Part shown: positions 18,482 through 28,500 of the stretch, piece by piece
Position numbering within the stretch: position 1 is the stretch's first letter
How the letters are laid out: the number at the start of each line of letters is the position of its first letter
The notes under the pieces: model-generated
Told to the model about the DNA's origin: nothing
What the model saw: the letters and a program-made list of their open reading frames with translations, nothing else
Databases searched by the model: none
Made by a program: the position numbers and the translations under genes
From: Bacillus sp. MUM 116
GTDB taxonomy: Bacteria; Bacillota; Bacilli; Bacillales; Cytobacillaceae
Length of the DNA stretch: 64,000 nucleotides
Assembly (NCBI RefSeq): GCF_001866655.1
Contig: NZ_MLYR01000017.1
Coordinates: 1-64,000 of the forward strand
Direction of reading: 5' to 3'

Positions 18482-20074
18482 ATGTCGACGCAAACGACTG
18501 GTATTGAAGTGTTAGGTGCTGTTGGAGCCCAGTATGATGAGGTTTTGACATCGGAGGCTTTAAATTTCATTGAAGAGTTGGAGCGGAAATTCGGAGAAAG
18601 AAGAATTGAACTGTTACAAAACAGAAAGAAACAGCAGGAGGAAATTAACAACGGAAAGCTTCCGAACTTCCTGCCTGAAACGAAGCATATCCGAAACGGA
18701 GAATGGACAATTGCTCCACTTCCACAAGACCTTCAGGACCGCAGGGTAGAAATTACCGGACCGACCGATCGAAAAATGGTCATTAACGCTCTGAATTCCG
18801 GTGCAAAAATCTTTATGGCCGATTTTGAAGATGCCACTTCACCGGCATGGGAGAATATCGTCGAAGGACAAATCAACTTGAGAGATGCAGTAAATCGGAC
18901 GATTTCTTTTGAAAATCCTAACGGTAAAAGATACGTGCTGCATGAAAAAACAGCTGTATTACTTGTCAGGCCGCGTGGGTTACATTTAGAAGAAAAAAAT
19001 GTGTTACTTGACGGAAAACCAATTTCCGGCAGCCTTTTCGATTTTGGATTGTACTTTTTCCATAATGTAAACAATTTGCTTGAAAGAGGAACGGGTCCTT
19101 ATTTTTACCTGCCAAAGCTTGAAAGTCATTTAGAAGCGCGGCTTTGGAATGATGTCTTTATCCTCGCGCAGGATAAACTGGGGATCCCGCAAGGAACGAT
19201 TAAAGCAACAGTTCTAATTGAAACGATCATGGCTGCTTTTGAAATGAACGAGATTTTATATGAGTTAAAGGACCACTCTGCCGGCTTAAATTGTGGCAGA
19301 TGGGATTATATCTTCAGTTATTTGAAAAAATTGCGCAATCAAAAGGATGTCATCCTCCCAGATCGCTCCCAAGTAACGATGACAGTTCCATTTATGAGGT
19401 CATACTCGCTGTTGACCATTCAAACTTGTCATCGTCGGAAAGCACCGGCAATGGGCGGAATGGCTGCGCAAATTCCAATTCGTAATAACCCGCAGGCAAA
19501 TGAAGAAGCTTTTGCCAAGGTTCGTGCCGATAAAGAACGGGAAGCACGTGATGGCCATGACGGGACATGGGTTGCCCACCCTGGGCTGGTACCGGTTGCG
19601 TTAGAAGTATTTAACCGTGAAATGCCGACGTCCAATCAAATCAATACAACAAAGCAGCAGCACATCACGGTTACGGCGCAAGACTTACTTGAAGCACCAA
19701 GTGGGACGATTACTGAAGAAGGTGTTCGTCTCAACATTAATGTTGGAATTCAATATATTGCATCGTGGTTAGATGGAAGAGGAGCTGCACCCATCCACAA
19801 TCTTATGGAAGACGCAGCAACAGCTGAAATCTCACGGGCACAGCTTTGGCAATGGATTCGCCATCCGAAAGGCGTGTTAACGGACGGCCGCAAGGTTACG
19901 ACTGAAATGTATCAAGCGTTTAAGGCCGAGGAGTTGGAAAAAATTAAGCAGGAAATTGGCGTAGAGGCCTATGAAAATGGAAGGTTTGCTGAAGCTGTAG
20001 AATTGTTTGACCAAATGATTCAAAATGATGAGTTTGCTGAGTTTCTAACCTTACCAGGTTACAAGCTGTTATAG
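18482..20074 (+). CDS. aceB: Malate synthase A
   Basis: A 530-residue malate synthase, which condenses glyoxylate with acetyl-CoA in the glyoxylate shunt. Family segments seen are [61 protein letters not shown], the signature around [16 protein letters not shown], and [10 protein letters not shown]. The C-terminal lid has [20 protein letters not shown] chose ATG 18482 after AGAGGTGAT; a longer frame from 18422 lacks a site. Isocitrate lyase follows at 46 bp. Malate synthase A is absent from B. subtilis but known in other bacilli that grow on acetate or fatty acids. Confidence 0.95.
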   Translation: MSTQTTGIEVLGAVGAQYDEVLTSEALNFIEELERKFGERRIELLQNRKKQQEEINNGKLPNFLPETKHIRNGEWTIAPLPQDLQDRRVEITGPTDRKMVINALNSGAKIFMADFEDATSPAWENIVEGQINLRDAVNRTISFENPNGKRYVLHEKTAVLLVRPRGLHLEEKNVLLDGKPISGSLFDFGLYFFHNVNNLLERGTGPYFYLPKLESHLEARLWNDVFILAQDKLGIPQGTIKATVLIETIMAAFEMNEILYELKDHSAGLNCGRWDYIFSYLKKLRNQKDVILPDRSQVTMTVPFMRSYSLLTIQTCHRRKAPAMGGMAAQIPIRNNPQANEEAFAKVRADKEREARDGHDGTWVAHPGLVPVALEVFNREMPTSNQINTTKQQHITVTAQDLLEAPSGTITEEGVRLNINVGIQYIASWLDGRGAAPIHNLMEDAATAEISRAQLWQWIRHPKGVLTDGRKVTTEMYQAFKAEELEKIKQEIGVEAYENGRFAEAVELFDQMIQNDEFAEFLTLPGYKLL

Positions 20075-20120
20075 AAAGTTTAAAAAAATATTCTAATAGA
20101 TTTATAGGGAGGAAATTAAC

Positions 20121-21407
20121 ATGACAAATGAAAGAATCGCTGGGTTACAAGAAAGCTGGGAAATGGATAGCCGTTGGAAGGGAATTACAAGACCGTATTC
20201 TGCAGAGGATGTAATTAAACTTCGCGGTTCGATTGATATCGAACATACTTTAGCAAAAAAAGGTGCAGAAAAGCTTTGGAAGCTATTAAACGAAGAAGAT
20301 TATATCAATGCTCTTGGAGCACTAACAGGAAATCAGGCGGTTCAACAAGTAAAAGCAGGACTTAAAGCGATTTACCTTAGCGGCTGGCAGGTTGCGGCTG
20401 ACGCCAACCTTTCCGGACATATGTACCCGGATCAAAGTTTGTACCCTGCAAACAGTGTACCAAGTGTAGTAAAACGGATTAACCAAGCGCTTCAACGTGC
20501 GGATCAAATTCACCATTCTGAAGGTGACAATTCGATCGATTGGTTTGCCCCAATTGTTGCCGATGCGGAAGCAGGATTTGGTGGACAATTAAACTGCTTT
20601 GAATTAATGAAAGGTATGATTGAAGCAGGTGCATCTGGTGTACACTTTGAGGATCAGCTTTCTTCTGAGAAAAAATGCGGTCACTTGGGCGGTAAGGTTT
20701 TGCTGCCAACTCAAACCGCTGTCCGCAATTTGATTGCTGCTAGACTTGCTGCCGATGTAATGGGTGTTCCAACCGTGCTGGTTGCCCGTACAGATGCGAA
20801 TGCTGCCGATTTGATCACCAGTGATATCGATATGAATGATGCGCCATTTATTACAGGTGAACGGACTCCTGAAGGTTTCTTCCGGACCAAAGCAGGAATT
20901 GATCAAGCGATTGCCCGTGGCTTGGCTTACGCACCATATGCGGATCTGATCTGGTGTGAAACTTCTGAACCAAATGTAGAGGAGGCAAGAAAGTTTGCCG
21001 AAGCCGTCCATGAACAGTTCCCTGGCAAACTACTAGCCTATAACTGCTCACCATCCTTTAACTGGAAAAAGAAACTTGATCCAGAAACGATTGCAAAATT
21101 CCAACAGGAGCTTGGAAAAATGGGCTACAAGTTCCAATTCGTTACTCTTGCTGGCTTCCATGCTCTTAACCACAGCATGTTCGAACTTTCCCGCGGCTAT
21201 AAGGAGCGCGGTATGGCAGCATATTCTGAATTGCAGGAAGCGGAATTTGCCAGTGAGGAATATGGTTATACAGCGACACGTCACCAACGTGAAGTTGGTA
21301 CTGGTTACTTTGATCAAGTATCGATGGTCATCACAGGTGGAACCTCGTCTACAACAGCGTTGAAGGGTTCAACGGAGGAAGAGCAATTTAGTTCATCAGA
21401 AAAATAA
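20121..21407 (+). CDS. aceA: Isocitrate lyase
   Basis: A 428-residue isocitrate lyase that cleaves isocitrate to glyoxylate and succinate. The active-site signature KKCGH is at 184-188 within [14 protein letters not shown]. Other conserved parts are [27 protein letters not shown], and [13 protein letters not shown]. The C-terminus ends in a Ser-rich tail. The ATG follows AGGGAGG. With aceB it forms the glyoxylate operon; an acetyl-CoA/succinate CoA-transferase gene lies at 60735 and may feed the same acetate metabolism. A G/C-rich terminator follows. Confidence 0.97.
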   Translation: MTNERIAGLQESWEMDSRWKGITRPYSAEDVIKLRGSIDIEHTLAKKGAEKLWKLLNEEDYINALGALTGNQAVQQVKAGLKAIYLSGWQVAADANLSGHMYPDQSLYPANSVPSVVKRINQALQRADQIHHSEGDNSIDWFAPIVADAEAGFGGQLNCFELMKGMIEAGASGVHFEDQLSSEKKCGHLGGKVLLPTQTAVRNLIAARLAADVMGVPTVLVARTDANAADLITSDIDMNDAPFITGERTPEGFFRTKAGIDQAIARGLAYAPYADLIWCETSEPNVEEARKFAEAVHEQFPGKLLAYNCSPSFNWKKKLDPETIAKFQQELGKMGYKFQFVTLAGFHALNHSMFELSRGYKERGMAAYSELQEAEFASEEYGYTATRHQREVGTGYFDQVSMVITGGTSSTTALKGSTEEEQFSSSEK

Positions 21408-21414
21408 ACAGCGG

Positions 21415-21449
21415 ATCCTTCTCCCCGGGTGTGGGGGGAGGGATTTTTT
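21415..21449 (+). terminator. Terminator after aceA
   Basis: ATCCTTCTCCCC and GGGGGAGGGAT form a stem around GGTGTG, followed by T6. Confidence 0.85.
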
Positions 21450-21504
21450 ACGTGGTTATGAGGATTATTAGGATGATTAATTGGAAGTGGAAAGTATTTT
21501 GGTT

Positions 21505-21590
21505 AAAGTAGAGGGTAGAGGGACGGAACCAGAGGGTAAATGCATAAAACTGGAAGGTAAAGCGCCAAAACTGAGGGGTAAACCTGGAAA
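21505..21590. repeat. Short degenerate direct repeats in aceA-yueI gap
   Basis: The core AGGGTAA recurs as AGGGTAA (21533), AAGGTAA (21554) and GGGGTAA (about 21575), spaced about 21 bp, within a purine-rich stretch containing AAAACTG twice. No open frame or promoter is obvious here; the yueI ribosome site lies further downstream. Confidence 0.4.
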
Positions 21591-21688
21591 CAACTGATAT
21601 AAGAGACTTTTGGATGAATGTTTATTCTGGAACCTTTTTCCCTGTCCCATCATAATGATAAGTAGCCTTATAATGGAGTTGATTTGTT

Positions 21689-22123
21689 TTGAAAAAGCCG
21701 ACTGTTGACGAGGTACTGCAACAGGGAATCTACGGCCCCCTGGAAACCAAGCCGGAAGAAAGGCGAAAATTTTTAGGAACGTTACGTGAGCGGATAATTA
21801 TAGCTCTTAAGAAAGGCCAAGTTGGCGAAGTTAAAATCTATCCCCAAGTTGAACAGGAAATGAAGAAGAGTCCACATGCGCATTTATTTTTGAATGGAAC
21901 CATGAACTATGGTCAATTATCAAAGTATGTAAAACTGGCAGCAAAATATAAAATCGAGCATACCATTGTAACCAACAAGGATCATGGTACAGAGATTGGG
22001 CTGGTTTTAGCATTGGACCACGCAATTGACAAAGAAGAAATCTATATTACCAAAAATGCACCGATTCAATTTGATGTGAAAAAGAAAAAGAGCCTTTTTG
22101 CAAAGCTCTTTAAGCGAAAATAG
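21689..22123 (+). CDS. yueI: YueI family protein (DUF1694)
   Basis: A 144-residue cytosolic protein matching B. subtilis YueI: QGIYGPLETKPEERRKFLGTLRERI near the N-terminus, then a Rossmann-like fold and a basic tail (KKKKSLFAKLFKRK). No activity is known. In B. subtilis yueI adjoins pncA and pncB; here those genes lie 13 kb away (34755), so the linkage is broken. The start is TTG, after TGGAG at a rather long spacing, so the start is less certain than the gene. Confidence 0.85.
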   Translation: MKKPTVDEVLQQGIYGPLETKPEERRKFLGTLRERIIIALKKGQVGEVKIYPQVEQEMKKSPHAHLFLNGTMNYGQLSKYVKLAAKYKIEHTIVTNKDHGTEIGLVLALDHAIDKEEIYITKNAPIQFDVKKKKSLFAKLFKRK

Positions 22124-22148
22124 CGCTTGGATGAAACCGGCGCTTTTT
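22122..22148 (+). terminator. Terminator after yueI
   Basis: AGCGC(TTGG) and (CCGG)CGCT pair around ATGAAA, followed by a T6 run, overlapping the stop. Confidence 0.75.
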
Positions 22149-22194
22149 TGCTATTAAAATACCTTTCTCGGCAGATTCCGATAAGTTTTCTGTC

Positions 22195-22214
22195 TAACCA
22201 ATCGTTTGATTAAT
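22195..22214. promoter_or_regulatory. AATCAAACG-type inverted motif, copy 1
   Basis: TAACCAATCGTTTGATTAAT, read on the minus strand as TTAATCAAACGATTGGTTA. It is an imperfect dyad also present at 23581, 28573 and 28754, always outside genes. It lies downstream of the osmC gene, in the gap after yueI. It looks like a TetR-type operator, but no regulator is identified. Confidence 0.35.
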
Positions 22215-22306
22215 AGTGCTGAAAAAGCCATTATGAAGGGATTTACCATACATTTTTATGAAAAAGATGTCGGATGGCGGGAGATAAAAAAGGAGAAATT
22301 TAATTA

Positions 22307-22768
22307 TTAATCCTGTCCATCGGATGCTTTTTCCACCAATGCCTGCAATTCCAATTCAACATTTCCCTTTATTGCCCGACTAATCATACAAGAGGTTTCA
22401 GCTTTTTTAGCGAGCTTTTGCGCAAGTGAAATGTCCTTTTTAGAAGCATCAGTACGTAACACGATATAGGGACGATGAATAATTTTTTTATAGGTAAAAA
22501 CCCCATTGGTCACATCGACAATTGCTTCTGAATCCATGGTCAAACTCACTTTGTCCAAATGGCTGCGCTCCATCATCGCTGCCAAAGTGATAATGTAACA
22601 GGTTGCAGCTGCTCCTAGCAGCATTTCATCAGGATTGGTGCCAACGCCTGGGCCATCCATTTCAGGAGGAATCGAGATTTTTGTTTTTAAGTTTCCTGCC
22701 TCAATTTCCCCTACATCATTTCGTAATCCTGGCCAGTTTGCTTTTAAAAGAAATCGATGCTCCGCCAT
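22307..22768 (-). CDS. OsmC/Ohr family peroxide-type reductase
   Basis: A 153-residue OsmC-fold protein. The two redox cysteines of the family are present: one in AATCYIIT in the central helix, the other in TSCMISRA. The N-terminal segment NPDEMLLGAAATC is typical. Members reduce organic hydroperoxides or disulfide-stress products with lipoyl or bacillithiol-type thiols; whether this is Ohr or a YhfA-like OsmC cannot be told from the sequence alone. The ATG follows GGGAGG. It lies 17 bp after the lysozyme-like gene at 22786, in the same direction. Confidence 0.88.
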   Translation of the reverse strand: MAEHRFLLKANWPGLRNDVGEIEAGNLKTKISIPPEMDGPGVGTNPDEMLLGAAATCYIITLAAMMERSHLDKVSLTMDSEAIVDVTNGVFTYKKIIHRPYIVLRTDASKKDISLAQKLAKKAETSCMISRAIKGNVELELQALVEKASDGQD

Positions 22769-22785
22769 GCTAAACCTCCCAGATT

Positions 22786-23436
22786 TTAAAAATTTAACGA
22801 CTTTTGGCTGCCGGAAGCCGGAACGCTTTCAGCCAATGATTGGATATTTCTTGATACCTTCGTACTGTACGTATAATCACCATAACAATAAGGATAACGG
22901 AAATTAAACTTGTTTCCGCCACAATTATAGATGGTTGGATTTTTTTCAACCTGCTGTAAAGAGAATTTTTTCGCTAATTCCTCACTGTGCCTGCCGCCGT
23001 GCTCGGCGACATAGTCGATATACCCTGTCCCCATGTTATATGCTTGGATGATGGTTGGAAAATCTACTTTTCTTTGTTTTCCATATATGACAGCCCGACG
23101 AAAATGTTTTACCCCGACGCGGATACTTTCCTTAGGATCCTGAATCGTATTTCGAGCTAGTCCTGCCGATTCAGAGGCCTGCATTGGGTCACCGCCTTTA
23201 CCACGGCTTTCCTGCTGCATTAAGGCAACGAGAACCGGAGTGTATTTTTCCATATGGTATTGTTTTAATTCATCGTGAATTAAAGGTTCATATTTTTTAA
23301 CATTCGTAAAGGACTTGTTTAGGTTTAGAATATCAGAGGGATTGCCTTCCACAAATTTACTGATAAGAATAAAGGCAAAACAGAGCATAAACAGGAGGGT
23401 AATCACACGGGTTTTCTTTTTCCGTCTTTTTTTCAT
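22786..23436 (-). CDS. Lysozyme-like (CwlT/Slt-type) membrane-anchored muramidase
   Basis: A 216-residue protein with a very basic N-terminus (KKRRKKK) and one signal-anchor helix (about 10-28), then a lysozyme-like domain of the CwlT N-terminal type. The presumed catalytic glutamate is in LMQQESRGKG, with QASESAG, SIRVGVKHF and IIQAYNMGTGYIDY completing the goose-lysozyme-like fold. It should cut the glycan strand of peptidoglycan at the outer face of the membrane. The second CwlT peptidase domain is absent. The start follows GAGAGGTAAG. OsmC follows closely and may be cotranscribed. Confidence 0.85.
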   Translation of the reverse strand: MKKRRKKKTRVITLLFMLCFAFILISKFVEGNPSDILNLNKSFTNVKKYEPLIHDELKQYHMEKYTPVLVALMQQESRGKGGDPMQASESAGLARNTIQDPKESIRVGVKHFRRAVIYGKQRKVDFPTIIQAYNMGTGYIDYVAEHGGRHSEELAKKFSLQQVEKNPTIYNCGGNKFNFRYPYCYGDYTYSTKVSRNIQSLAESVPASGSQKSLNF

Positions 23437-23580
23437 TCACTTACCTCTCCAATTTCAATTTTTACTTATATATTATAACCCCATAGCGTCCCAAATTAAA
23501 ATGTTAGGCAGGAATATGGGAGAACATTTTATTGGAAACAAAATTTGCCCTTTAGCGACATAAGCCGACTGATTTCAAGT

Positions 23581-23600
23581 TTAACCAAACGTTTGAGTGA
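23581..23600. promoter_or_regulatory. AATCAAACG-type inverted motif, copy 2
   Basis: TTAACCAAACGTTTGAGTGA lies about 145 bp upstream of the minus-strand lysozyme-like gene. Its core CCAAACGTTTGa is a self-complementary dyad. It is related to the motifs at 22195, 28573 and 28754. Confidence 0.35.
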
Positions 23601-23694
23601 AAAGGTTATGGGGCCTTATTTATAGGGGGTTTTGCACTAAAACGATTTAAAAATAATGCCGGAATTTGACGTTAATTCTTACGCTCTTTTATAA

Positions 23695-23797
23695 AGGCAA
23701 TTTTCGCATAGATTGTTGTTTTTCGTATAAGTTCTTCAACCCGTATAACAAAATGCTTCGTGGCATCTTTTCGTAAGAACATTTGCGAAAATTGCCT
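23695..23797. repeat. 103-bp palindromic element with 14-bp terminal inverted repeats
   Basis: The ends are AGGCAATTTTCGCA (23695-23708) and its exact complement TGCGAAAATTGCCT (23784-23797). The interior contains a small ATGC/GCAT hairpin and TTCGTA segments. The gap between the lysozyme-like gene and the small membrane protein gene is otherwise empty. It has no coding capacity, so it is a MITE-like or structured-RNA element; a single copy is seen in this window. Confidence 0.6.
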
Positions 23798-23820
23798 AGA
23801 AATTTAGTAAATGACCCTTA

Positions 23821-24051
23821 TTAAGGTCCAAAAGCAACAAAGTTTACGAAAAGAGCCTTTATAAACATCAAAATACTTAAGAATAAAAAGCAAATCCCTC
23901 CAATCAAAATAGAAATGACTGGACACCAACTTAGTATATTCACAGTTCCATTTCCAACAGGCCCAGACATCGGCGTATTCATTTTATAAAAACTAAAAAG
24001 TGAAATAAAAATCATGAACAGCGAACAAATTAATAAAATGTATTTTCGCAA
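23821..24051 (-). CDS. Small two-TM membrane protein, hypothetical
   Basis: A 76-residue protein with a basic N-terminus, a hydrophobic helix (about 4-21), a Gly/Pro-rich loop (PMSGPVGNGTVN) and a second long hydrophobic segment (about 42-70). I do not recognise it. The start is TTG at 24051; AGGGGGCGAGG lies just before it, so the site is acceptable though the spacing is short. The gene is divergent from the excisionase-like gene. It may be chance, but two clean helices argue for a real gene. Confidence 0.45.
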   Translation of the reverse strand: MRKYILLICSLFMIFISLFSFYKMNTPMSGPVGNGTVNILSWCPVISILIGGICFLFLSILMFIKALFVNFVAFGP

Positions 24052-24169
24052 AACCTCGCCCCCTAGTATTCAACTAGTCTTTGAAATAGTCGAATGGGTA
24101 TTTTACACAGAACTTATAAGATATGGTAACATTTTATGTGAGAAAAGGATGGAAAAGGAGAGTGATTTT

Positions 24170-24544
24170 TTGAATAGCAATAAAACAATTTTGGCAGCTT
24201 CGATTATTTTGTCGTTAGGAATTGTAATTGGATGTTTGATCATTACATTCAAACCTTTTCAGGATACAAATGTTTCGAAGGCAGCGACGAATGATGATAA
24301 GAATGCAGTTTTGATTAATATCGATGAAGCTTCTAAATTACTTGGTTTATCTAAGGAAGAATTGAAAATGATTATTTCTGCTGAAAAAAAGAGTATGGCA
24401 GAAACTGGTGTATTTGATGGCACGATGCTCCCCTATGTAGTTGTAAATGGAAAACAGTATTTTGAAAGAACAAGTCTATTAAAGTGGGCCGTTGAAGGCT
24501 CAACCCAGCATCGAGAATATCAGAATGGAGAAAGGTATCAATAG
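24170..24544 (+). CDS. Membrane-anchored excisionase-like helix-turn-helix protein
   Basis: A 124-residue protein. I start at TTG 24170, nine bases after AAGGAG; a frame open from 24014 has no site. Residues 6-28 form one hydrophobic helix (ILAASIILSLGIVIGCLII). After a linker, INIDEASKLLGLSKEELKMII resembles the first helices of a MerR/excisionase (HTH_17) fold, and VVNGKQYFERTSLLKWA its wing. Helix-turn-helix modules are usually soluble; here the predicted orientation puts the domain outside the membrane if the helix acts as a signal-anchor, so it may be a fold without DNA binding. The zinc-ribbon gene follows at 31 bp. Confidence 0.65.
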   Translation: MNSNKTILAASIILSLGIVIGCLIITFKPFQDTNVSKAATNDDKNAVLINIDEASKLLGLSKEELKMIISAEKKSMAETGVFDGTMLPYVVVNGKQYFERTSLLKWAVEGSTQHREYQNGERYQ

Positions 24545-24575
24545 TTTGAGCTATTATAGAAATGGAGGAGTTATT

Positions 24576-24842
24576 GTGGCAAAAGGTTCAAAAAACTTCT
24601 TTAAAATATTTGCAAAAAATATTAAACAATCAATGGGACCTGGTCAATATCGTGTAAATGGAATTAATGTTACATGTATTCATTGTCAACATGACCGCTT
24701 TGAACATGGATATGCTCAATTGAATACGGCAGTAGCCACCTTTTTTAAGCTTGATTTTGCCAATCGTTCAGCAACTGTCTTGACATGTCATAGATGCGGA
24801 TATGTTCACTGGTTTAATAAAAAGGTTGATAGAATTGATTAG
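24576..24842 (+). CDS. Small zinc-ribbon protein
   Basis: An 88-residue protein with two Cys pairs that form a zinc ribbon: CIHCQHDRFEHG and, about 40 residues later, CHRCGYVHWF. Between them lies QLNTAVATFFKLDFANRSATVL, a segment I associate with a common family of uncharacterised bacterial zinc-ribbon proteins. The N-terminus is basic (AKGSKNFFKIFAKNIKQ). The start is GTG 24576, after ATGGAGG; the longer frame from 24492 overlaps the upstream gene. The function is unknown. It is probably cotranscribed with the excisionase-like gene. Confidence 0.7.
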   Translation: MAKGSKNFFKIFAKNIKQSMGPGQYRVNGINVTCIHCQHDRFEHGYAQLNTAVATFFKLDFANRSATVLTCHRCGYVHWFNKKVDRID

Positions 24843-24981
24843 GTACCTCCACTTTATAAATGAAAATCTCCTAAGGCATCCCCTCTATTCCCAATACTAC
24901 CATTATACGGAAAGATAATTTTATTTTTCAAAAAATATTAAATTAAAAGTAAAAACTATTGCCAATACTGATGAGGAATCA

Positions 24982-25011
24982 TTGCGATAACGCAGAAAAG
25001 TTTGGTATTAT
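24982..25011 (+). promoter_or_regulatory. Candidate sigma-A promoter of gatCAB
   Basis: TTGCGA (24982-24987), 18 bp, TATTAT (25006-25011), about 48 bp before gatC. No T-box or other leader structure was seen. Confidence 0.5.
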
Positions 25012-25058
25012 CAATAGTAAAATAACATTGTTAAACTTAAGCAGGAGGTTCAAAATAT

Positions 25059-25352
25059 ATGTCACGAATTTCAAGTGAGCAGGTGAAGCATGTTGCAAAT
25101 CTGGCACGGCTTGCCATCACGGAAGAGGAAGCAGAAAAGTTTACAAAACAGCTTGACGCGATTATTACCTTTGCAGAACAGTTAAATGAACTGAACACAG
25201 AAAATGTGAAACCAACCTATCATGTTTTAGATATGAAAAATGTGCTGCGTGAAGACATCCCGCAAAAAGGGCTGCCGCGTGAAGAGGTACTTAAAAATGC
25301 ACCGGCACATAAAGATGGCCAAATTAAAGTACCTTCAATTTTGGGAGAATAA
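25059..25352 (+). CDS. gatC: GatC, glutamyl-tRNA(Gln) amidotransferase subunit C
   Basis: A 97-residue subunit that wraps GatA and stabilises the GatCAB complex. It has the family shape: [26 protein letters not shown], then a linker and [22 protein letters not shown] near the C-terminus. The ATG follows GCAGGAGG. It leads the gatC-gatA-gatB operon. GatCAB converts Glu-tRNA(Gln) to Gln-tRNA(Gln), which is needed because bacilli lack glutaminyl-tRNA synthetase. Confidence 0.96.
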   Translation: MSRISSEQVKHVANLARLAITEEEAEKFTKQLDAIITFAEQLNELNTENVKPTYHVLDMKNVLREDIPQKGLPREEVLKNAPAHKDGQIKVPSILGE

Positions 25353-25366
25353 GGAGTGCAAAAATA

Positions 25367-26824
25367 GTGGGTTTATTTGATTATAAAGTTTCAGATCTTC
25401 ATGAACTATTACATAAAAAAGAACTGAAAGTCTCAGACCTTGTAGATGAATCGTATAAACGCATCAATGAGGTAGAAGACAAAGTACAGGCCTTCTTGAC
25501 ACTGGACGAAGAACGTGCCAGGCAAACAGCAAATACTCTAGATGAAAAACTAAACGCAGGCACAGCAGAGGGTCTGCTTTTTGGAATGCCTATCGGTGTG
25601 AAGGATAACATTGTCACAAAGGGATTAAGAACAACCTGTGCAAGTAAAATTCTTGAAAACTTTGATCCTATTTACGATGCGAAAGTGGTACAAAAGCTGC
25701 AAAAGGCGGAAACCGTGACCATTGGTAAATTAAACATGGACGAGTTTGCCATGGGTTCATCAAACGAAAACTCTGCTTATAAAAAGACACGCAATCCTTG
25801 GAACTTGGAAACTGTTCCAGGCGGATCTTCCGGCGGTTCTGCGGCTTCCGTGGCAGCTGGTGAAGTTTTATTTTCCCTTGGCTCTGATACAGGCGGTTCC
25901 ATCCGTCAACCGGCATCATTTTGTGGTGTTGTCGGCTTAAAGCCAACCTATGGCCGTGTATCACGCTTTGGGTTAGTAGCATTTGCATCATCACTTGATC
26001 AAATTGGTCCAATCACAAGAACGGTTGAGGATAATGCATATTTATTACAAGCCATTTCAGGCTTAGACCCAATGGACTCAACTTCTGCGAATGTGGATGT
26101 TCCAAACTTCACTGATGCATTAACAGGTGATATAAAAGGCTTACGAATTGCTGTACCAAAAGAATACCTTGGTGAAGGTGTCAATGAATCAGTCCGTCAA
26201 TCGGTTTTAGATGCATTAAAGGTTCTTGAAGGTTTAGGAGCTGTTTGGGAAGAAGTATCACTGCCACATTCTAAATATGCGCTTGCAACCTATTATTTGC
26301 TTTCTTCGTCAGAAGCTTCAGCGAACTTGGCTCGCTTTGATGGGGTTCGTTACGGATACCGAACACCGGATGCTGAGAATTTAATGGATTTATATAAAAA
26401 GACAAGAGCAGAGGGCTTCGGTGACGAGGTTAAACGCCGGATTATGCTTGGAACCTTTGCGTTGAGCTCAGGTTATTACGATGCTTATTATAAAAAAGCG
26501 CAGCAAGCTCGGACGTTAATTAAGAAAGACTTTGAAGATGTTTTTGAAAAATATGATGTGATCGTCGGTCCAACCACACCAACTCCAGCGTTTAAAATTG
26601 GCGAAAAAATCGATGATCCATTAACAATGTATGTTAACGATATTTTAACAATCCCTGTTAACTTGGCAGGGGTACCTGGCATTTCTGTACCGTGCGGCTT
26701 TGACGGCGGTCTGCCGCTTGGCTTGCAAATCATTGGTAAACACTTTGATGAAGCAACGGTTTATCGTGTAGCTCATGCATTTGAGCAGGCAACAGACTTT
26801 CATAAACAGAAGCCAGGACTGTAG
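25367..26824 (+). CDS. gatA: GatA, glutamyl-tRNA(Gln) amidotransferase subunit A
   Basis: A 485-residue amidase subunit that releases ammonia from glutamine for transfer to Glu-tRNA(Gln). The Ser-cisSer-Lys triad is complete: K79 in GVKDN, S154 in GGSSGGSAA and S178 in [11 protein letters not shown]. The C-terminal region contains [10 protein letters not shown] and [12 protein letters not shown]. The GTG start at 25367 follows AAGGAG at a suitable distance. It lies 14 bp after gatC and 12 bp before gatB. Confidence 0.97.
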   Translation: MGLFDYKVSDLHELLHKKELKVSDLVDESYKRINEVEDKVQAFLTLDEERARQTANTLDEKLNAGTAEGLLFGMPIGVKDNIVTKGLRTTCASKILENFDPIYDAKVVQKLQKAETVTIGKLNMDEFAMGSSNENSAYKKTRNPWNLETVPGGSSGGSAASVAAGEVLFSLGSDTGGSIRQPASFCGVVGLKPTYGRVSRFGLVAFASSLDQIGPITRTVEDNAYLLQAISGLDPMDSTSANVDVPNFTDALTGDIKGLRIAVPKEYLGEGVNESVRQSVLDALKVLEGLGAVWEEVSLPHSKYALATYYLLSSSEASANLARFDGVRYGYRTPDAENLMDLYKKTRAEGFGDEVKRRIMLGTFALSSGYYDAYYKKAQQARTLIKKDFEDVFEKYDVIVGPTTPTPAFKIGEKIDDPLTMYVNDILTIPVNLAGVPGISVPCGFDGGLPLGLQIIGKHFDEATVYRVAHAFEQATDFHKQKPGL

Positions 26825-26836
26825 GGGGTGGAAAGA

Positions 26837-28264
26837 ATGGAATTTGAAACAGTGATTGGACTAGAAGTCCATGTTGAATTAAAAACTGACTCCAAAATCT
26901 TTTCGGCAAGCCCAAATCATTTTGGGGCTGAGCCGAATACAAATACAAGTGTAATTGATCTCGGTTATCCGGGAGTTCTGCCAGTGCTTAATAAAAAGGC
27001 AGTCGATTTTGGGATGAAAGCAGCCATGGCTTTGAATTGTGAGGTTGCGACCCATACAAAATTTGACCGAAAAAACTATTTTTATCCGGACAATCCAAAG
27101 GCCTATCAAATTTCACAGTTTGACCAGCCGATTGGCGAGCATGGCTGGATTGAAATTGAAGTCAATGGCTATACGAAAAAGATTGGAATTACCAGAATCC
27201 ATCTTGAGGAGGATGCCGGTAAACTCAACCATGAAAAAGGCTACTCTTTATGCGATTACAACCGCCAAGGAACACCGCTTGTTGAAATCGTTTCTGAGCC
27301 GGATATCCGTACACCGGATGAAGCTTATGCCTATCTTGAAAAATTAAAATCGATTATTCAATACACAGGCGTTTCCGATTGTAAAATGGAAGAAGGTTCA
27401 CTTCGCTGTGATGCCAATATTTCGATTCGTCCAGTGGGACAAGAGGAATTTGGTACAAAAACAGAATTGAAAAACCTGAACTCATTCAATTTTGTCCGTA
27501 AAGGTCTTGAATATGAAGAAAAGCGCCAAAGAGAAGTTGTTTCCGCAGGTGGAAAAATTGATCAGGAAACACGCCGCTTTGATGAGGCTACTGGTGCAAC
27601 ACTCTTGATGCGTGTGAAAGAGGGTTCGGATGACTATCGTTACTTCCCAGAACCGGATTTGCTTGAGCTATACATTGATGATGAGTGGAAGGCACGGATT
27701 CGCGTAGAAATCCCAGAGCTTCCTGATCAACGCCAAAAGCGTTATGTAGAGGAACTTGGGTTACCTGTCTATGATGCAAAAGTTCTTACGGTAATAAAAG
27801 AAACAGCCGATTTCTTCGAAGCTACCGTAAATGCAGGTGCAGATGCCAAGATGGCTTCCAACTGGATTATGGGTGAAGTTTCTGGTTATTTGAACGCTGA
27901 AGGGAAAGAGCTTCACGAGGTTGCCTTAACTCCAGAAGGTTTGGCTAGCATGATTAAACTGATTGAAAATGGTACGATTTCTTCTAAAATTGCGAAGACC
28001 GTTTTCAAAGAGTTAATTGAAAACGGCGGCGATGCGGAAAAAATCGTTAAGGAAAAAGGACTTGTGCAAATTTCCGATGAGGGAACATTGCTGAAAGTCA
28101 TTGCAGAGGTATTGGATGCCAATCCACAGTCGATCGAAGACTTCAAGAATGGTAAACAGAAAGCAGTTGGCTTCCTTGTTGGTCAGCTGATGAAGGCTAC
28201 GAAAGGGCAAGCAAATCCTCAGGTAGTTAATAAATTGTTACAGCAAGAATTACAAAAAAGATAA
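26837..28264 (+). CDS. gatB: GatB, glutamyl-tRNA(Gln) amidotransferase subunit B
   Basis: A 475-residue subunit with the kinase-like domain that phosphorylates Glu-tRNA and the C-terminal YqeY-like tRNA-binding domain. The sequence shows [26 protein letters not shown], the [20 protein letters not shown] segment, [14 protein letters not shown] and the helical C-terminus ([13 protein letters not shown]). I use ATG 26837, after AGGGGGTGG, not the GTG at 26828 that overlaps the site. A terminator follows. Confidence 0.97.
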   Translation: MEFETVIGLEVHVELKTDSKIFSASPNHFGAEPNTNTSVIDLGYPGVLPVLNKKAVDFGMKAAMALNCEVATHTKFDRKNYFYPDNPKAYQISQFDQPIGEHGWIEIEVNGYTKKIGITRIHLEEDAGKLNHEKGYSLCDYNRQGTPLVEIVSEPDIRTPDEAYAYLEKLKSIIQYTGVSDCKMEEGSLRCDANISIRPVGQEEFGTKTELKNLNSFNFVRKGLEYEEKRQREVVSAGGKIDQETRRFDEATGATLLMRVKEGSDDYRYFPEPDLLELYIDDEWKARIRVEIPELPDQRQKRYVEELGLPVYDAKVLTVIKETADFFEATVNAGADAKMASNWIMGEVSGYLNAEGKELHEVALTPEGLASMIKLIENGTISSKIAKTVFKELIENGGDAEKIVKEKGLVQISDEGTLLKVIAEVLDANPQSIEDFKNGKQKAVGFLVGQLMKATKGQANPQVVNKLLQQELQKR

Positions 28265-28272
28265 TGATTAAG

Positions 28273-28303
28273 GCTGGCAGCATTCCAACTGCCAGCTATT
28301 TTT
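28273..28303 (+). terminator. Terminator after gatB
   Basis: GCTGGCAG and CTGCCAGC form a perfect stem with an eight-base loop, then TATTTTTAT. Confidence 0.85.
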
Positions 28304-28326
28304 ATAGATGAGAAAGTTTAACATTC

Positions 28327-28500
28327 GACTTTGAGAATTGTCCAGCTCCAGCGCCCAGCGACTAGTGTACTTCACTCGCCTCCCTACGATAAGTCAAGCA
28401 CGAATGCGCTATCGCTCTTCGTGTTTCCTTTATCTCAGTCGCCTTGCTCCAGTCCTGTCGTGCGCTAAACGGGCGCTTCCGCTTTTCTTATAGGGTTTGT
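28327..28500 (+). repeat. Dispersed imperfect-palindrome intergenic element, copy 2
   Basis: It opens with GACTTTGAGAATTGTCCAGC and ends with GGGCGCTTCCGCTTTTCTT, the same ends as the elements at 3967 and 62390. The interior differs: CAGCGACTAGTG, then CGCCTCCCTACGATAAGTC, and a second part containing CTTTATCTCAGTCG. It is a sister subtype that shares only the termini. It lies 23 bp beyond the gatB terminator. Confidence 0.75.

Noticed and set aside
24843..25058. T-box or other riboswitch before gatCAB
   Set aside because: No T-box AGGGTGGNACCGCG-like motif or terminator/antiterminator structure could be found; a plain promoter explains the region.
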